From Bathymodiolus brooksi (Eukaryota; Mollusca; Bivalvia; Mytilida; Modiolidae): a stretch of DNA of 64,000 nt. The notes below the pieces were generated by a model. That model searched no databases, was not told the DNA's origin, and saw only the letters and a program-made list of their open reading frames with translations. Each line of letters begins with the position of its first letter. The stretch's first letter is position 1. The DNA is taken from positions 85,239,095 to 85,303,094 of the forward strand of contig OY804579.1 of the NCBI GenBank assembly GCA_963680875.1. The letters are read 5' to 3'. Positions 46,101 to 54,439 of the stretch are shown here, piece after piece. The translations under genes and the position numbers were made by a program.

Positions 46101-46303
46101 TTTTTTGTTTATTTTCAGGATCATTTGGTAGCTCATATTTAGCATTTATTTTCCCGTGTTTATTTCATCTAAAGATCTGTGGAAAAGAAGAGTCAAATAT
46201 AATAAAAATAAAAAATGTAACCATTATAATAGTGGGTATAATATGTAGTATTATCAGCTTGTATTCTGTTATTCTAAAGTTGATAGAGAATACATCTGTT
46301 TAA
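37021..46303 (+). CDS. SLC36-like (AAAP family) amino-acid transporter, 7 coding exons
   Basis: This is a multi-pass membrane protein of the amino acid/auxin permease family, closest in look to proton-coupled SLC36 transporters of lysosomal and plasma membranes. The 589-residue joined frame has the TM1 signature [13 protein letters not shown] (about 12-24), TM2 [10 protein letters not shown] (36-45), an acidic loop (83-107), TM3 with [15 protein letters not shown] (137-151), the family motif [16 protein letters not shown] (359-374) and the last conserved block [21 protein letters not shown] Cys- and Thr/Ser-rich loop with several N-glycosylation sequons (about 157-285) is longer than usual. 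All junctions are GT-AG with matching phases. ATG at 37021 has A at -3; an upstream coding exon is possible. Substrate and compartment cannot be read from sequence. Confidence 0.92.
37114..37740. repeat. 45-bp tandem array carrying 14 copies of the exon-1 splice donor
   Basis: Fourteen copies of a unit with AGTGGATTGGGAGTAAGTAC, then CATGTATTACATTCCAG and GATTCTATG. Copies are nearly identical; the first has TTTGAG in place of TTCCAG, and two later ones carry single changes. Donors (gtaagt) are at 37126 plus multiples of 45, up to 37711. The forward frame is open to 37812. It bridges the end of exon 1 and the start of intron 1. Confidence 0.98.
38201..39262. mobile_element. Hairpin-bounded element, ATACGCC family, with about 161-bp internal repeats
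   Basis: The 5' hairpin CCCGTCTT-T-AAGACGGG (38206-38222) overlaps ATACGCC (38201-38207), whose inverse GGCGTAT is at 39238-39244. The 3' hairpin is TGCGC-TCTTG-GCGCA (39247-39261). Six or so internal copies carry CAAATTGTAGGCGATTTTTC at 38401, 38562, 38723, 38887 and 39048. It lies in transporter intron 1 on the strand of transcription. Confidence 0.88.
39270..39515 (-). repeat. SINE-B, 5'-proximal part
   Basis: Includes CTCCACTTGGTCACATTATC, GGAGCAGTAAATACCACTTT and the B-box-like GACTCGAACTC. It begins next to the ATACGCC element and is followed at about 39565-39610 by a SINE-A tail. Confidence 0.82.
39663..40560 (+). CDS. Transporter exon 2
   Basis: 299 codons plus one base. The acceptor CTTACAG precedes TTGGGAATC ([10 protein letters not shown]) and the donor follows ATTATAG before gtgagt. 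It encodes TM2, the acidic cytoplasmic-type loop ([16 protein letters not shown]), TM3 and the long Thr/Ser-rich loop, then two more helices. The first in-frame residue is Leu, not a start. Confidence 0.95.
40767..40861 (+). CDS. Transporter exon 3
   Basis: The exon completes Asp, then [20 protein letters not shown] and GAFEGIGL; the donor is TTA before gtaagt. This holds most of the AFEGIG family signature. It is only 95 bp, too short for ORF callers. Confidence 0.94.
41230..41505 (-). repeat. SINE-A, near full length
   Basis: TGGTGTTTAACGCCACTTTC, GAAAACCACCGACCTGTCGC and the B-box region GGGATTCAAACTC are all present, ending GATGGCCCA. Confidence 0.92.
41764..41985 (-). repeat. SINE-A, head-truncated
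   Basis: Starts GGGTTATGGTGTTTAATGTC, contains GAGATTCGAACTCACAACG (intact B-box core) and stops at the TATCCAACTACC segment. Confidence 0.9.
42215..42494 (+). CDS. Transporter exon 4
   Basis: Ninety-three codons plus one base: [22 protein letters not shown] segments with [16 protein letters not shown] and [20 protein letters not shown], ending LLFSH. The acceptor is ATTTTGCAG and the donor CATG before gtaagt. The donor sits in a 20-bp repeat array. Confidence 0.95.
42481..42715. repeat. 20-bp tandem array built on the exon-4 splice donor
   Basis: About 11-12 degenerate copies of TTTTCACATGGTAAGTTCTA starting with the real exon-exon-4 donor. Several copies keep a usable GT (gtaagt, gtgagt, gtaagc, gtaaat); others are destroyed (GATAAG, GACAAG, TGCAAG). 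Confidence 0.93.
42745..42855 (-). repeat. SINE-A head fragment
   Basis: GATTTGAATTCACAACTTTA, then ACTACCATATGACCATGGCC and GACAGCCC, just upstream of exon 5. Confidence 0.7.
42883..42983 (+). CDS. Transporter exon 5
   Basis: The exon completes Gly, then [20 protein letters not shown] and [13 protein letters not shown]; the donor is GAG before gtaaga. This hydrophilic loop contains an acidic dileucine-like QEDSLL motif, which in other proteins can direct sorting to lysosomes (inference). Confidence 0.88.
43081..43244. mobile_element. MITE of the CAGTAGTT family with TA duplication
   Basis: The ends CAGTAGTTCCCCTCTTATAT and, reversed, CAGTACTCCCCCTCTCATAA are flanked by TA. Confidence 0.86.
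43985..44190 (-). repeat. SINE-A, tail-truncated
   Basis: GGCAGTCAGTTTTATTGGTG through GAAAACCACCGACCTGTCAC to the head ATCCACGATGGTCCCC. Confidence 0.88.
44293..44398 (+). CDS. Transporter exon 6
   Basis: Thirty-five codons plus one base: [20 protein letters not shown], then [12 protein letters not shown]. The acceptor is TTTATGCAG and the donor CACAG before gtaaat. Confidence 0.94.
44696..44841. repeat. About 145-bp imperfect hairpin (MITE-like)
   Basis: The arms CGTACATTGTTGGCAAATAT and ATATTTAACGACAATGTACG are inverted, with further pairing at ATTTGTACGAGC and GCGAGTACAAAT. It lies in transporter intron 6. Confidence 0.82.
45526..45789 (+). repeat. SINE-A, full length with 11-bp target duplication
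   Basis: Flanked by TCCTAACTGAG at 45515-45525 and 45790-45800. The head GGGCTGTCGTTATCGTGATC, body and tail GTTAAACACCATAACC are complete. A second tail with AATC repeats follows at 45990-46055. Confidence 0.95.
46119..46303 (+). CDS. Transporter exon 7 (last coding exon)
   Basis: The exon completes Gly, then [20 protein letters not shown], a short loop and the final helix [20 protein letters not shown], ending ENTSV and TAA at 46301. The acceptor is ATTTTCAG. The 3' UTR starts with the hairpin-bounded element at 46309. Confidence 0.95.
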
Positions 46304-46308
46304 ATTAT

Positions 46309-46867
46309 TATACCCCCCGCAACGAAGTTGTAGGGGGGTCTGTCCGTCCGTCTGTAGACAAATCCTATGTCATACGATAACTTGAGTTGTGTTTCTTAGA
46401 ATCTTTTAAAATTTTATCAGCTGTTTACTGGTGAAGAGAGGAGGATACCTTTCTTTTTTGACGATTTGCACTTTTGCCGTTCCAGAGTTATTGGACTTGA
46501 TATGACGGAAAATAGGATTTTTACCCTATGTCGTATGATAACTTGAGTAGTCTTTCTCAGAATGTTTTGAAATTTTATTAGCAGCTTACCGGTGAAGAGA
46601 GGGATCCCTTTCAATTTTGACGATTTTCACTTTTGCCATTCCAGAGTTATTTGACTTGATATGACAGAAAATAGGATTTTTATGCTATGTCGTATGATAA
46701 CTTGAGTAGTGTTTCTCAGAATGTTTTGAAATTTTATCAGCAGCTTACCGGTGAAGAGAGGAGGGTCCCTTTCATTTTTGGTCGGAACAATCAGTAATGT
46801 TTTGGTTATGGAAATAGGTTGGACAGATGTGGGGAGCGGGGGGTATATCTTAGTGAGCTGTGCTCAC
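46309..46867. mobile_element. Hairpin-bounded element, TATACCCCCC family, with about 160-bp internal repeats
   Basis: The subterminal repeats TATACCCCCCGC (46309-46320) and GCGGGGGGTATA (46836-46847) are exact inverses. The 5' hairpin pairs ACCCCCCGCAAC with GTTGTAGGGGGGT; the 3' hairpin is GTGAGC-TGT-GCTCAC (46853-46867). Three internal units carry GTATGATAACTTGAG at about 46371, 46532 and 46691. It begins 5 nt after the transporter stop codon, so it forms the proximal 3' UTR if transcribed. Confidence 0.9.
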
Positions 46868-47267
46868 AGTAATTCTAGTTTAGCCATATACAATTGCTCA
46901 ATGTCTTAATTATAATTATTAGATACTATATTTCTTTTTTGTGATGAGTTATGGAATAACAGTATTTCATTTGAATATTCCCTAGTGTCAGTCAATGAAT
47001 TTACTGTCACAGAATTCATAAAGGGAGATAACTGTCACATCCCAGTCATTGAGCGTATGATGTTATAATAGAAAAACATCACGAAACGTGATAAATTATG
47101 AAAGGGGGGAGGGGGCTCATGCTACTGGACGATTCATTTAAAGAAGTCGCTTTGTAGAGGCTGAATTGCTTTCTTGCTGGGTCATCTGAATATTTTTACC
47201 ACAAAGTGTTAAGTGTTTTTATGAACAAATCAAAAGGAAATTGACAATATATTGTATCCCCTTAAAT

Positions 47268-47640
47268 AGATGTTTATGGCAGTAAAATCTTAGATTGACA
47301 ACAGATGTTTGTGACTGTAAAATCTTATATTGTCAACAGATGTTTGTGACAGTAAAATCTTAGATTGACAACAGATGTTTGTGATCGTAAAATCTTAGAT
47401 TGACAACAGATGTTTGTGACAGTAAAATCTTAGATCGACAACAGATGTTTGTGATCATAAGATCTTAGATTGACAACCGATGTCTGTGATCGTAAAATCT
47501 TAAATTGACAACATATGTTTGTGACAGTAAAATCTTAGATTGACAACAGATGTTTATGACAGTAAAATCTTAGATTGACAACAGATGTTTATGACAGTAA
47601 AATCTTAGATTGACAACATATGTTTGTGAAAGTAAAATCT
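47268..47640. repeat. 35-bp minisatellite, about 10.6 copies
   Basis: The unit contains AGATGTTTGTGACAGTAAAA and TCTTAGATTGACAAC. Confidence 0.96.
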
Positions 47641-47696
47641 CTTTTCAGTAATTGCAATAAGAATGGGGAAGATATTAATATATATATATATATATA

Positions 47697-47831
47697 TCTT
47701 TTTTAATACTGAAAAATTGTATATGTATGTATATAATGTACAATAAAAAATATATATATATTGGTTTAATTTTCAGACGTATATATATACATTATATACA
47801 TACATATACAATTTTTCAGTATTAAAAAAGA
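47697..47831. repeat. Perfect 44-bp inverted repeat with 47-nt AT-rich loop
   Basis: 47697-47740 is the exact reverse complement of 47788-47831 (ends TCTTTTTTAATACTG and CAGTATTAAAAAAGA). A TA run flanks the left arm. Confidence 0.97.
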
Positions 47832-48616
47832 ATTATTCACGTATAATCTCACATTAAATAGGCATAATTGTGTCCGCATTAATATTAGACACTGTAATCA
47901 AATTTTTACTGTCAGACATTTATATTGTAGATCATTTTTAAAAAAGGTAAAAATACATTATTTGTTAAAGATACATGTATGTAGTTTTTAGCTCACTGCC
48001 ATGTCATCAAGTGGGATCTGTCGTCAGTGGTCGTCATCCAATGCTGTCAAGCTTGTAGCAAAATTAAATATTTTAAACTAGACTGGGCTGATATTTACAT
48101 GATAGTGGGTTGTTTAGCACCAGAGTGAACTGAATTTTGCAATGTAAGAAGATGACAATAGGTTGCTTAGCACAAGACTGTGCCAAAATTTGCAATGTAC
48201 TAATATGACAATGGGTTGTTTAACACTAGACTGTAGCTGAATTTTGTAATGTAGCAACACGACAGTAATGAAATTACCTCCCCTTATTTTTAATCACCAT
48301 TTTAATATATAATTATCTCTCTTTATTATTTATTGCTTCTTTGTTATAATTATATGTATTTTCTTTATTTAGCAATATATTGTTATATTTTTTACCAAGG
48401 TATTTATTTTAGCAATCAGGTTATTGACACAGGTTGTCTTGTGCTAGATTTTTATTCATCTTTGGACATTCAATTAGACAAAAGTTACATGTGGAAAGAT
48501 AAATGATTTATTTCCAATAAAATGTAGATATTTACAGGGATTTACCTAATTGAGATTTTCATATTTGTGAATTTGTATTGTTATTTCGTTGAACATTCCA
48601 TGTGATTTTTTTTGTT

Positions 48617-49660
48617 ACATCTGTCTGCGACAGATATGTTATGCTATACCATTGTACATTTGTCTGTCTCATTATTTGTTGACGAAGTTGTGGTGTGCCA
48701 TATTTGGATATTTAATAGATTGTTTCTCTCGCCTCTCAATTTTCCCTTTCCAAGCTTGTCGATATCTAAAAAATATTTTGCTTAGAAATCAATTTTATAT
48801 TTCACATCTGTACACTTGTTGGCACCATTGTAGAAGTATAGATGTATTGATTTTATTTTACATGTCTAGTTTTTATATGACTAAAAGATTTGTGATCGTA
48901 AAATAGTATGAGTCTGTCATTGTCCTGTAGACAAAAATCCTTCTAAAATTTTAACATAATGATCCTTTGTACAGAATGCAGGTTCAGATTGATTCATAGG
49001 ATTCTAGCCTTACCCGTTTCCAAGCAAAAAGCACTAAGGTGCCAAAAGGGACGTTTTCTAGATGTGTTTTTTTCACGTGCAGCGTTTATTTTTTTAACCT
49101 ATTTTGATATTATTTTTCATTATGCTCCTTATAAAATTCTCTTTATGTAGTATGCCAACAGATTTTGTATGGCTTTATTATTATCAAGATATAAGGGGGT
49201 CAAAATTGGGCCAACACCTAAAATTTGGAATACTTGAGCCCAATTGTTCTTTATTTAGATTGCCTATAAAATCCATGCATCAAACAGTTTTGACCTAGTT
49301 CTTATGGTTCCTGGGATAAAAAGAGTCAAAGGATAGCAAAACGAGATCAATGCCCAAAATGACAACCTTTTTATTTTAAATCTTATTTTTATGTGGTTTG
49401 GTTTTTCTATTGAATTCCTCAAAGAAATTCCTGTCTTACCATTGGAGTATTCCAACAGATATGTTTGACCTCTTACTGTTTCAGCAGTTTAAGAGGACCA
49501 AAAGGGACCAATTCCCAAAATTTTTATTTTTTAAGTCTGATTTTAATGGGTTTTTTCTCCCCTCTAAATTCCTTATGAAATTCTTTCCTTTAATTTTCAA
49601 ACAGATTATACCAAGTGATTACTAATCATTTTCAGAAAAACAGGTGCAGGATGAAACCTG
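48617..49660. mobile_element. Possible decayed hairpin-bounded element
   Basis: The start CTGTC-TGC-GACAG plus ATATGTTATGCTATACC resembles the start of the 38.2-kb element. Two internal segments about 153 bp apart (49369 and 49522) share TTTTTATTTT-AA-TCTGATTTT. The 3' boundary is uncertain. Open frames here look accidental. Confidence 0.35.
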
Positions 49661-49864
49661 TGTCCACTTGCACGTATTATGCCTTACCCATCATAGCCCT
49701 TTATGTATTCATGTATTATTCAAAAATGTATAAATGTTTATTATCCACAGCATGTTGTGGAAGGGTAGTAGTCATTGGGTTCTATGTTCTTCAGCTGATA
49801 TTGATTTCTAAGAAAGTTACCAGTGATATATTTATACCTCTTGATATTGAAAATGTATGGTACC

Positions 49865-50272
49865 ATTGCGTGAATATTTTGCAAGAAAATATATTATACT
49901 GTCTTGCATCTATTTTGAAAGAAAATTTATTGTGCCATCACATGAATATTTTTTAAGAGAATAAATTGCACCATCATGTGAATATATTTCAGGAAAATAT
50001 ATTTTACAATCATGTGAATATTTTGCAAGAAAATAAATTGCATATTGTGTGAATATATTCCAGGAAAATACATTATACTTTCATGTGAATATTTTGCAAG
50101 GAATTGAATTGTGCTGTTGTGTGAATATTTTGCAAGAAAATACATTGTACATTGTACTGTTGTGTGAATATTTTGCAAGAAAATGAATTGTACTGTTGTG
50201 TGAATATTTTGCAAAAAAATGAATTGCACTATTGTGTGAATATTTTGCAAGAAAATGAATTGTACAAATCAT
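49865..50272. repeat. Degenerate 34-37-bp tandem repeat, about 11 copies
   Basis: Reiterates GTGAATATTTTGCAAGAAAA followed by TGAATTGTACTGTT with variants such as TCCAGGAAAAT. Confidence 0.93.
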
Positions 50273-50529
50273 GATGTAATGGTGAAGTAGTAAGAGACAA
50301 CATGTCAATTGCTTCAATTTTCTTTATATGTTAATTAGTGCAATAGTAATTTTGTTTATGTTGTGTTTCAAAATGTTATTATATGTTTACATTGATATAG
50401 CTTTTATACTTAATACATGTAGGTATATTTATATTATATTATTATACTTCCTGTAAGTTTCTATAGTAATAATTGTGCTAATACTATTGAGGCTAGTATT
50501 GGATTGGGAGGTTCTACTATTGTCAATCA

Positions 50530-50810
50530 TATGCAATCACCAAAATGCTTGAATCATTTGAACGTTTTCATTGAGGCATAGTATGGCTAGATTCACAATC
50601 ACCAAAATGCTTGAATCATTTGAACGTTTTCATTGAGGCATAGTAATACTAGATTCACAATCACCAAAATGCTTGAATCATTTGAATGTTTTCATTGAGG
50701 CATAGTATGGCTAGATTCACAATCACCAAAATGCTGGAATCATTTGAACGTTTTCATTGAGGCATAGTATGGCTAGATTCACAATCACCAAGATGCTTGA
50801 ATCATTGGAA
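50530..50810. repeat. 62-bp tandem repeat, about 4.5 copies
   Basis: TCACCAAAATGCTTGAATCA recurs every 62 bp (50537, 50599 and onward). Confidence 0.95.
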
Positions 50811-51676
50811 TGTTTAATTTTATTAGTGCCATCACTTGTTGGAATTGCAGAGATGAAGTTATCTAATTATTTTAAATTGAAAAGAAAGACAGTGTACATT
50901 TAAAGGTGATTAAATCACTCTTTATAATAATAATGCATTTTGAGGTAGTATACCAGTTGCTATTAAGCATAATGAACAGTCAGTATAATTATGATAATAT
51001 AAATGTTTGTGTTAAGCAGAGGCCAAACCTGAGATGGGAAATATGATGAGAAGTCCATTTCCAGCTAGACATATCAATGATATGTTTATCTAGGATATGT
51101 CAATATAACATCATGTAAGAAATCAATGACAATATGTTTGTATCACGTTTGTTGCTGGATATTAAACAGGTATTATCATTCATGTGTAAAGATCTAAGGG
51201 AAAATTAACCAATCATCGATACTTTGTTTTATATGCCAAATATCGTTAGTAGAAATATTACTACAGAAACTTACATTAGGTACAATAATCACCTATTTTT
51301 AGACACTTTGTGGGTTTTTTCATGCATTCACAGGGTTTTACGAATCAATGGTTTGAATTCTATTTTTATTTATTTTATGCATTTTGTGGAGAGAAAATCA
51401 GTGATATAATTTTTTGTCTCAGGTTCTCTTAAGCATCAAAGGTTGAATTATATTTTTGATTTGATCTATTTTGTTTTTTTTGCCAAAAGAAAATCAAGGA
51501 TATATTTATTACAAATTTTTCAGTAAGTTCACAAACTTTCCTGACTTTAGTTAGAGCAAAATAAATGTTCATAAAGTGGACTTTATTACAAAAATTTTAG
51601 TAGGGTAGTTTTGACTTATGACCTCAGTGAAAAAGAGGTAAATGTAACTTTATATTTCATTTTTTAAAGACGAGTT
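50811..51676. other. Intergenic AT-rich DNA, nothing recognised
   Basis: No motif-bearing open frame, repeat family or RNA gene was seen. Confidence 0.5.
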
Positions 51677-51687
51677 CAATGCACACA

Positions 51688-51924
51688 GGGGCCATCGTGG
51701 CCGTGATCGTATGGTAGTTGGATTTACTACCTATGCAATCAGTGCCTATCACCACTGATGTTGTGAGTTCGAATCTCGATCAGGGTGAGGTGTACAACAT
51801 TATGTGATAAAGTTTGTCAGTGACTTGCGACGGGTCGGTGGTTTTCTCCGGGTCCTCCGGTTTCCTCCACCATTAAAACTGACTGCCACGATATATCTGA
51901 AATATTGTTAAAAGTGGTGTTAAA
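51688..51924 (+). repeat. SINE-A, full length with 11-bp target duplication
   Basis: Flanked by CAATGCACACA at 51677-51687 and 51925-51935. The B-box GTTCGAATC is intact at 51767-51775; the A-box region is weak. The conserved 3' domain CACGATATATCTGAAATATT ends the element. It is the best reference copy for the family. Confidence 0.96.
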
Positions 51925-51935
51925 CAATGCACACA

Positions 51936-52627
51936 AGTCAATCGAGATTATAAATGATCCTCCGCAGTCATCGAAGTACTGCTCAAAATACGTTGAGCAA
52001 AAATCAATCAATCAATCAAGCTGTCTATTTATTCTGTAACTTATAATGGAAATGTTATAAAAGAAATTGTTGCTAGATTTCATGAATTATTTATCTTCTG
52101 TTTCGTTCTGTCTTTCAAACAGTAACTGATTTATATTACATAATGGTAAATTGTATTTTGTTACCAAAATGAACATAGGGACAGAGTATTTAGTTAAGTC
52201 TTGAAGGGTTAAAACTAAATATGAATCCAGCCTTACAAAAATTGTACTTTAAAAGTTTTATGACGTTAAGACCAGGTAAGTGTGTAACTTTTACATCAAG
52301 TGGTACTGAGTACATTTCAAACATATGTGATATTTTACAAATTTTAGATTTTATTGAGCAATGTCTATTTTTATTTATAACTATAATCTATTAAGATGGA
52401 TCAGTTGAAAGTAGGAATATTGATATGATTTTATGATTGAAATGTATTATTTGATAGATTTAGAAAATTTCATTTTTTTTATTGATAACAAATCATGTTT
52501 CTACAAAACCAGGTACTTTTTTGATTATTATACAAGTGTGGTTACTAAGGTAATTAATTGTATTATTTTTTTACATAATTAATTACTACTATTTGAATTA
52601 TTTTTGTCATGTGATAATTTGAGGAGG
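51936..52627. other. Intergenic AT-rich DNA, nothing recognised
   Basis: Only short AT-rich simple sequence is visible. Confidence 0.5.
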
Positions 52628-52760
52628 TTATGGTTATGGTGTTTAACACCACTATCAACAATATTTCAGTTATATAGTGGCATTCAATTTTATTAGTGGA
52701 GGAAACCAGAGTGCCCGGAGAAAACCACCAAGCTGTTGCAAGTCACTGACATGCTTCTTT
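52628..52760 (-). repeat. SINE-A tail half
   Basis: TATGGTGTTTAACACCACTA, AGTGGAGGAAACCAGAGTGC and GCAAGTCACTGACATG. A further short tail is at 53090-53145. Confidence 0.88.
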
Positions 52761-53384
52761 TCACAAAATCTTTTTTGATATATGTGTGTGATGTTTGTTT
52801 TGTGATAAACTATTACCCATTTGTAATCTTCATTTGGTATAGATTTAGGATCTGGTTTTTTCTCCTGAAATCTAGGAATTACCTTCTTTTTGTACAGAAT
52901 TCATGATAGATGCCTATTGAAAATGTCAAATCTTAATTTTAAGAATGTGGATTTGCTTTTTTTTTTACTTTATAGGAAATCAGTATTTTTTGGACACCTA
53001 TTGCCTTCTCCCCTTTTTTCACACTTAGACTTTAAATTTTGGTTATTGTTCAATGTTAAAAACATCACATACTACAACTACAACATGTAGGTTAGTTTAT
53101 GGTGTTTAATGCCACTGTCAACAATATTTCAGTTATATCGTTACAACATGTACAAACAGTACAACAATAACAAATAATCATTTAAGTGTGTTAGCAATAT
53201 CAATTTTGTCTCTGATTCTACAATTTTCCGATTAAATTTTGGAACTGTTTTGATGGTGTGGTATTTTATTTTCCTTCATTTTATTATGTTTTCAGTTCTA
53301 AGATACAAATAGAATAGAATTATTAGGGATTCATCCTTGAGAGGATCTAGCAGATTTATTATGAGATTTTATATGACACATTTT

Positions 53385-53698
53385 ATTGCAGTCAAGTTTG
53401 TAAAATGACTTGCATCAGGTTGATGGTATACTCTGGATACTCTGGTTTTCTCCATCAATAAGCTGACAGCCACAATATAACTGAAGTACAGTCAAACCTA
53501 TAAAGGCCACTCAAGTGAACCAGAAAATGTGGTCCTTATGAGCATTTGCCCTTTATATACAGGTCAAAATTATATGCACTATTTATTAATAGGAAAATGG
53601 GACTGCCCTTTATAGACAGTGATTTGTTATATAGAGGTGCCCTTTAAGACAGGTTTGACTGTATTATTGACAGTGGTGTTAAACACCAATAAGCTATT
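53385..53698 (+). repeat. SINE-A interrupted by a MITE
   Basis: The SINE body runs to ACAATATAACTGAAGTA and resumes TATTATTGACAGTGGTGTTA after the insert at 53489-53661. Confidence 0.88.
53489..53661. mobile_element. MITE of the CAGTCAAACCT family, nested in a SINE with TA duplication
   Basis: The ends CAGTCAAACCTATAAAGGCC and, reversed, CAGTCAAACCTGTCTTAAAG. Removing it and one TA restores the SINE-A tail. Confidence 0.92.
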
Positions 53699-53699
53699 A

Positions 53700-54384
53700 C
53701 AATTGTATTTGTCATATGTTTACAAATTGTTTGAATTTGAACATATTCAGAAGATAATTTGACAAAGAAATGTATTTTTAACGAGCGGATCAGTATAATT
53801 AAATACTCTTTTCAACCAATATTATGAAACCATCAAATGGTTATGACAATGAAATAATTTCGATGACAATTATCGTATGTTTCAAAGAACTGCCTTCTAA
53901 CTTTTAAAGTAATTTTAAATTAACAAATTATAAAAAAAAATTAAAAAAAAGGGGAGGGGGACATAAGACCATTATTTATTATACATTGTCTTTAGGCCAC
54001 CCATAAAAAATGTTGATTTGCTGCTTTGAGGAACAATTTCTATTTTTAGCATATATTTTTTTACCATTTTTGAGAGAGAAAAAACATAAATTTCCTATTT
54101 ACCTACCTACCCACTACTTAAAATTGTGAGTCGAAAACATAAAAAGTGTATAAATATTATATAATCATAGTGGAAATTGAAGTATTGCATGCCATTTTGT
54201 TTCAATGAAGAATTTATTATGAAATCACAAAGCATGTATTTTATACCAACTTCAGTAGTTCAAAATTTATTATAGCTAGTAATATAAGTACAAATCACAA
54301 AAAGTTGGGAGATATTTATATTTTAAAATAAAATATATATTTTTTATTTTTGTGGAGTTGTTTTTGTTTTTATTGGAGGGACAT
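53700..54384. other. Intergenic AT-rich DNA, nothing recognised
   Basis: No gene or repeat family was seen. A short tRNA-like segment (GGGTTGCTGAGTAGC) at about 54386 precedes the next array and may be the head of a SINE that seeded it. Confidence 0.45.
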
Positions 54385-54439
54385 GGGTTGCTGAGTAGCT
54401 AAGGTCATTGACTTCTGACCATACACCTTACACCATTCA

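Noticed and set aside
48589..49956. Cluster of plus-strand frames of 60-113 codons
   Set aside because: Phe/Leu/Ile-rich translations of AT-rich DNA without family motifs; the region may be an eroded repeat element.
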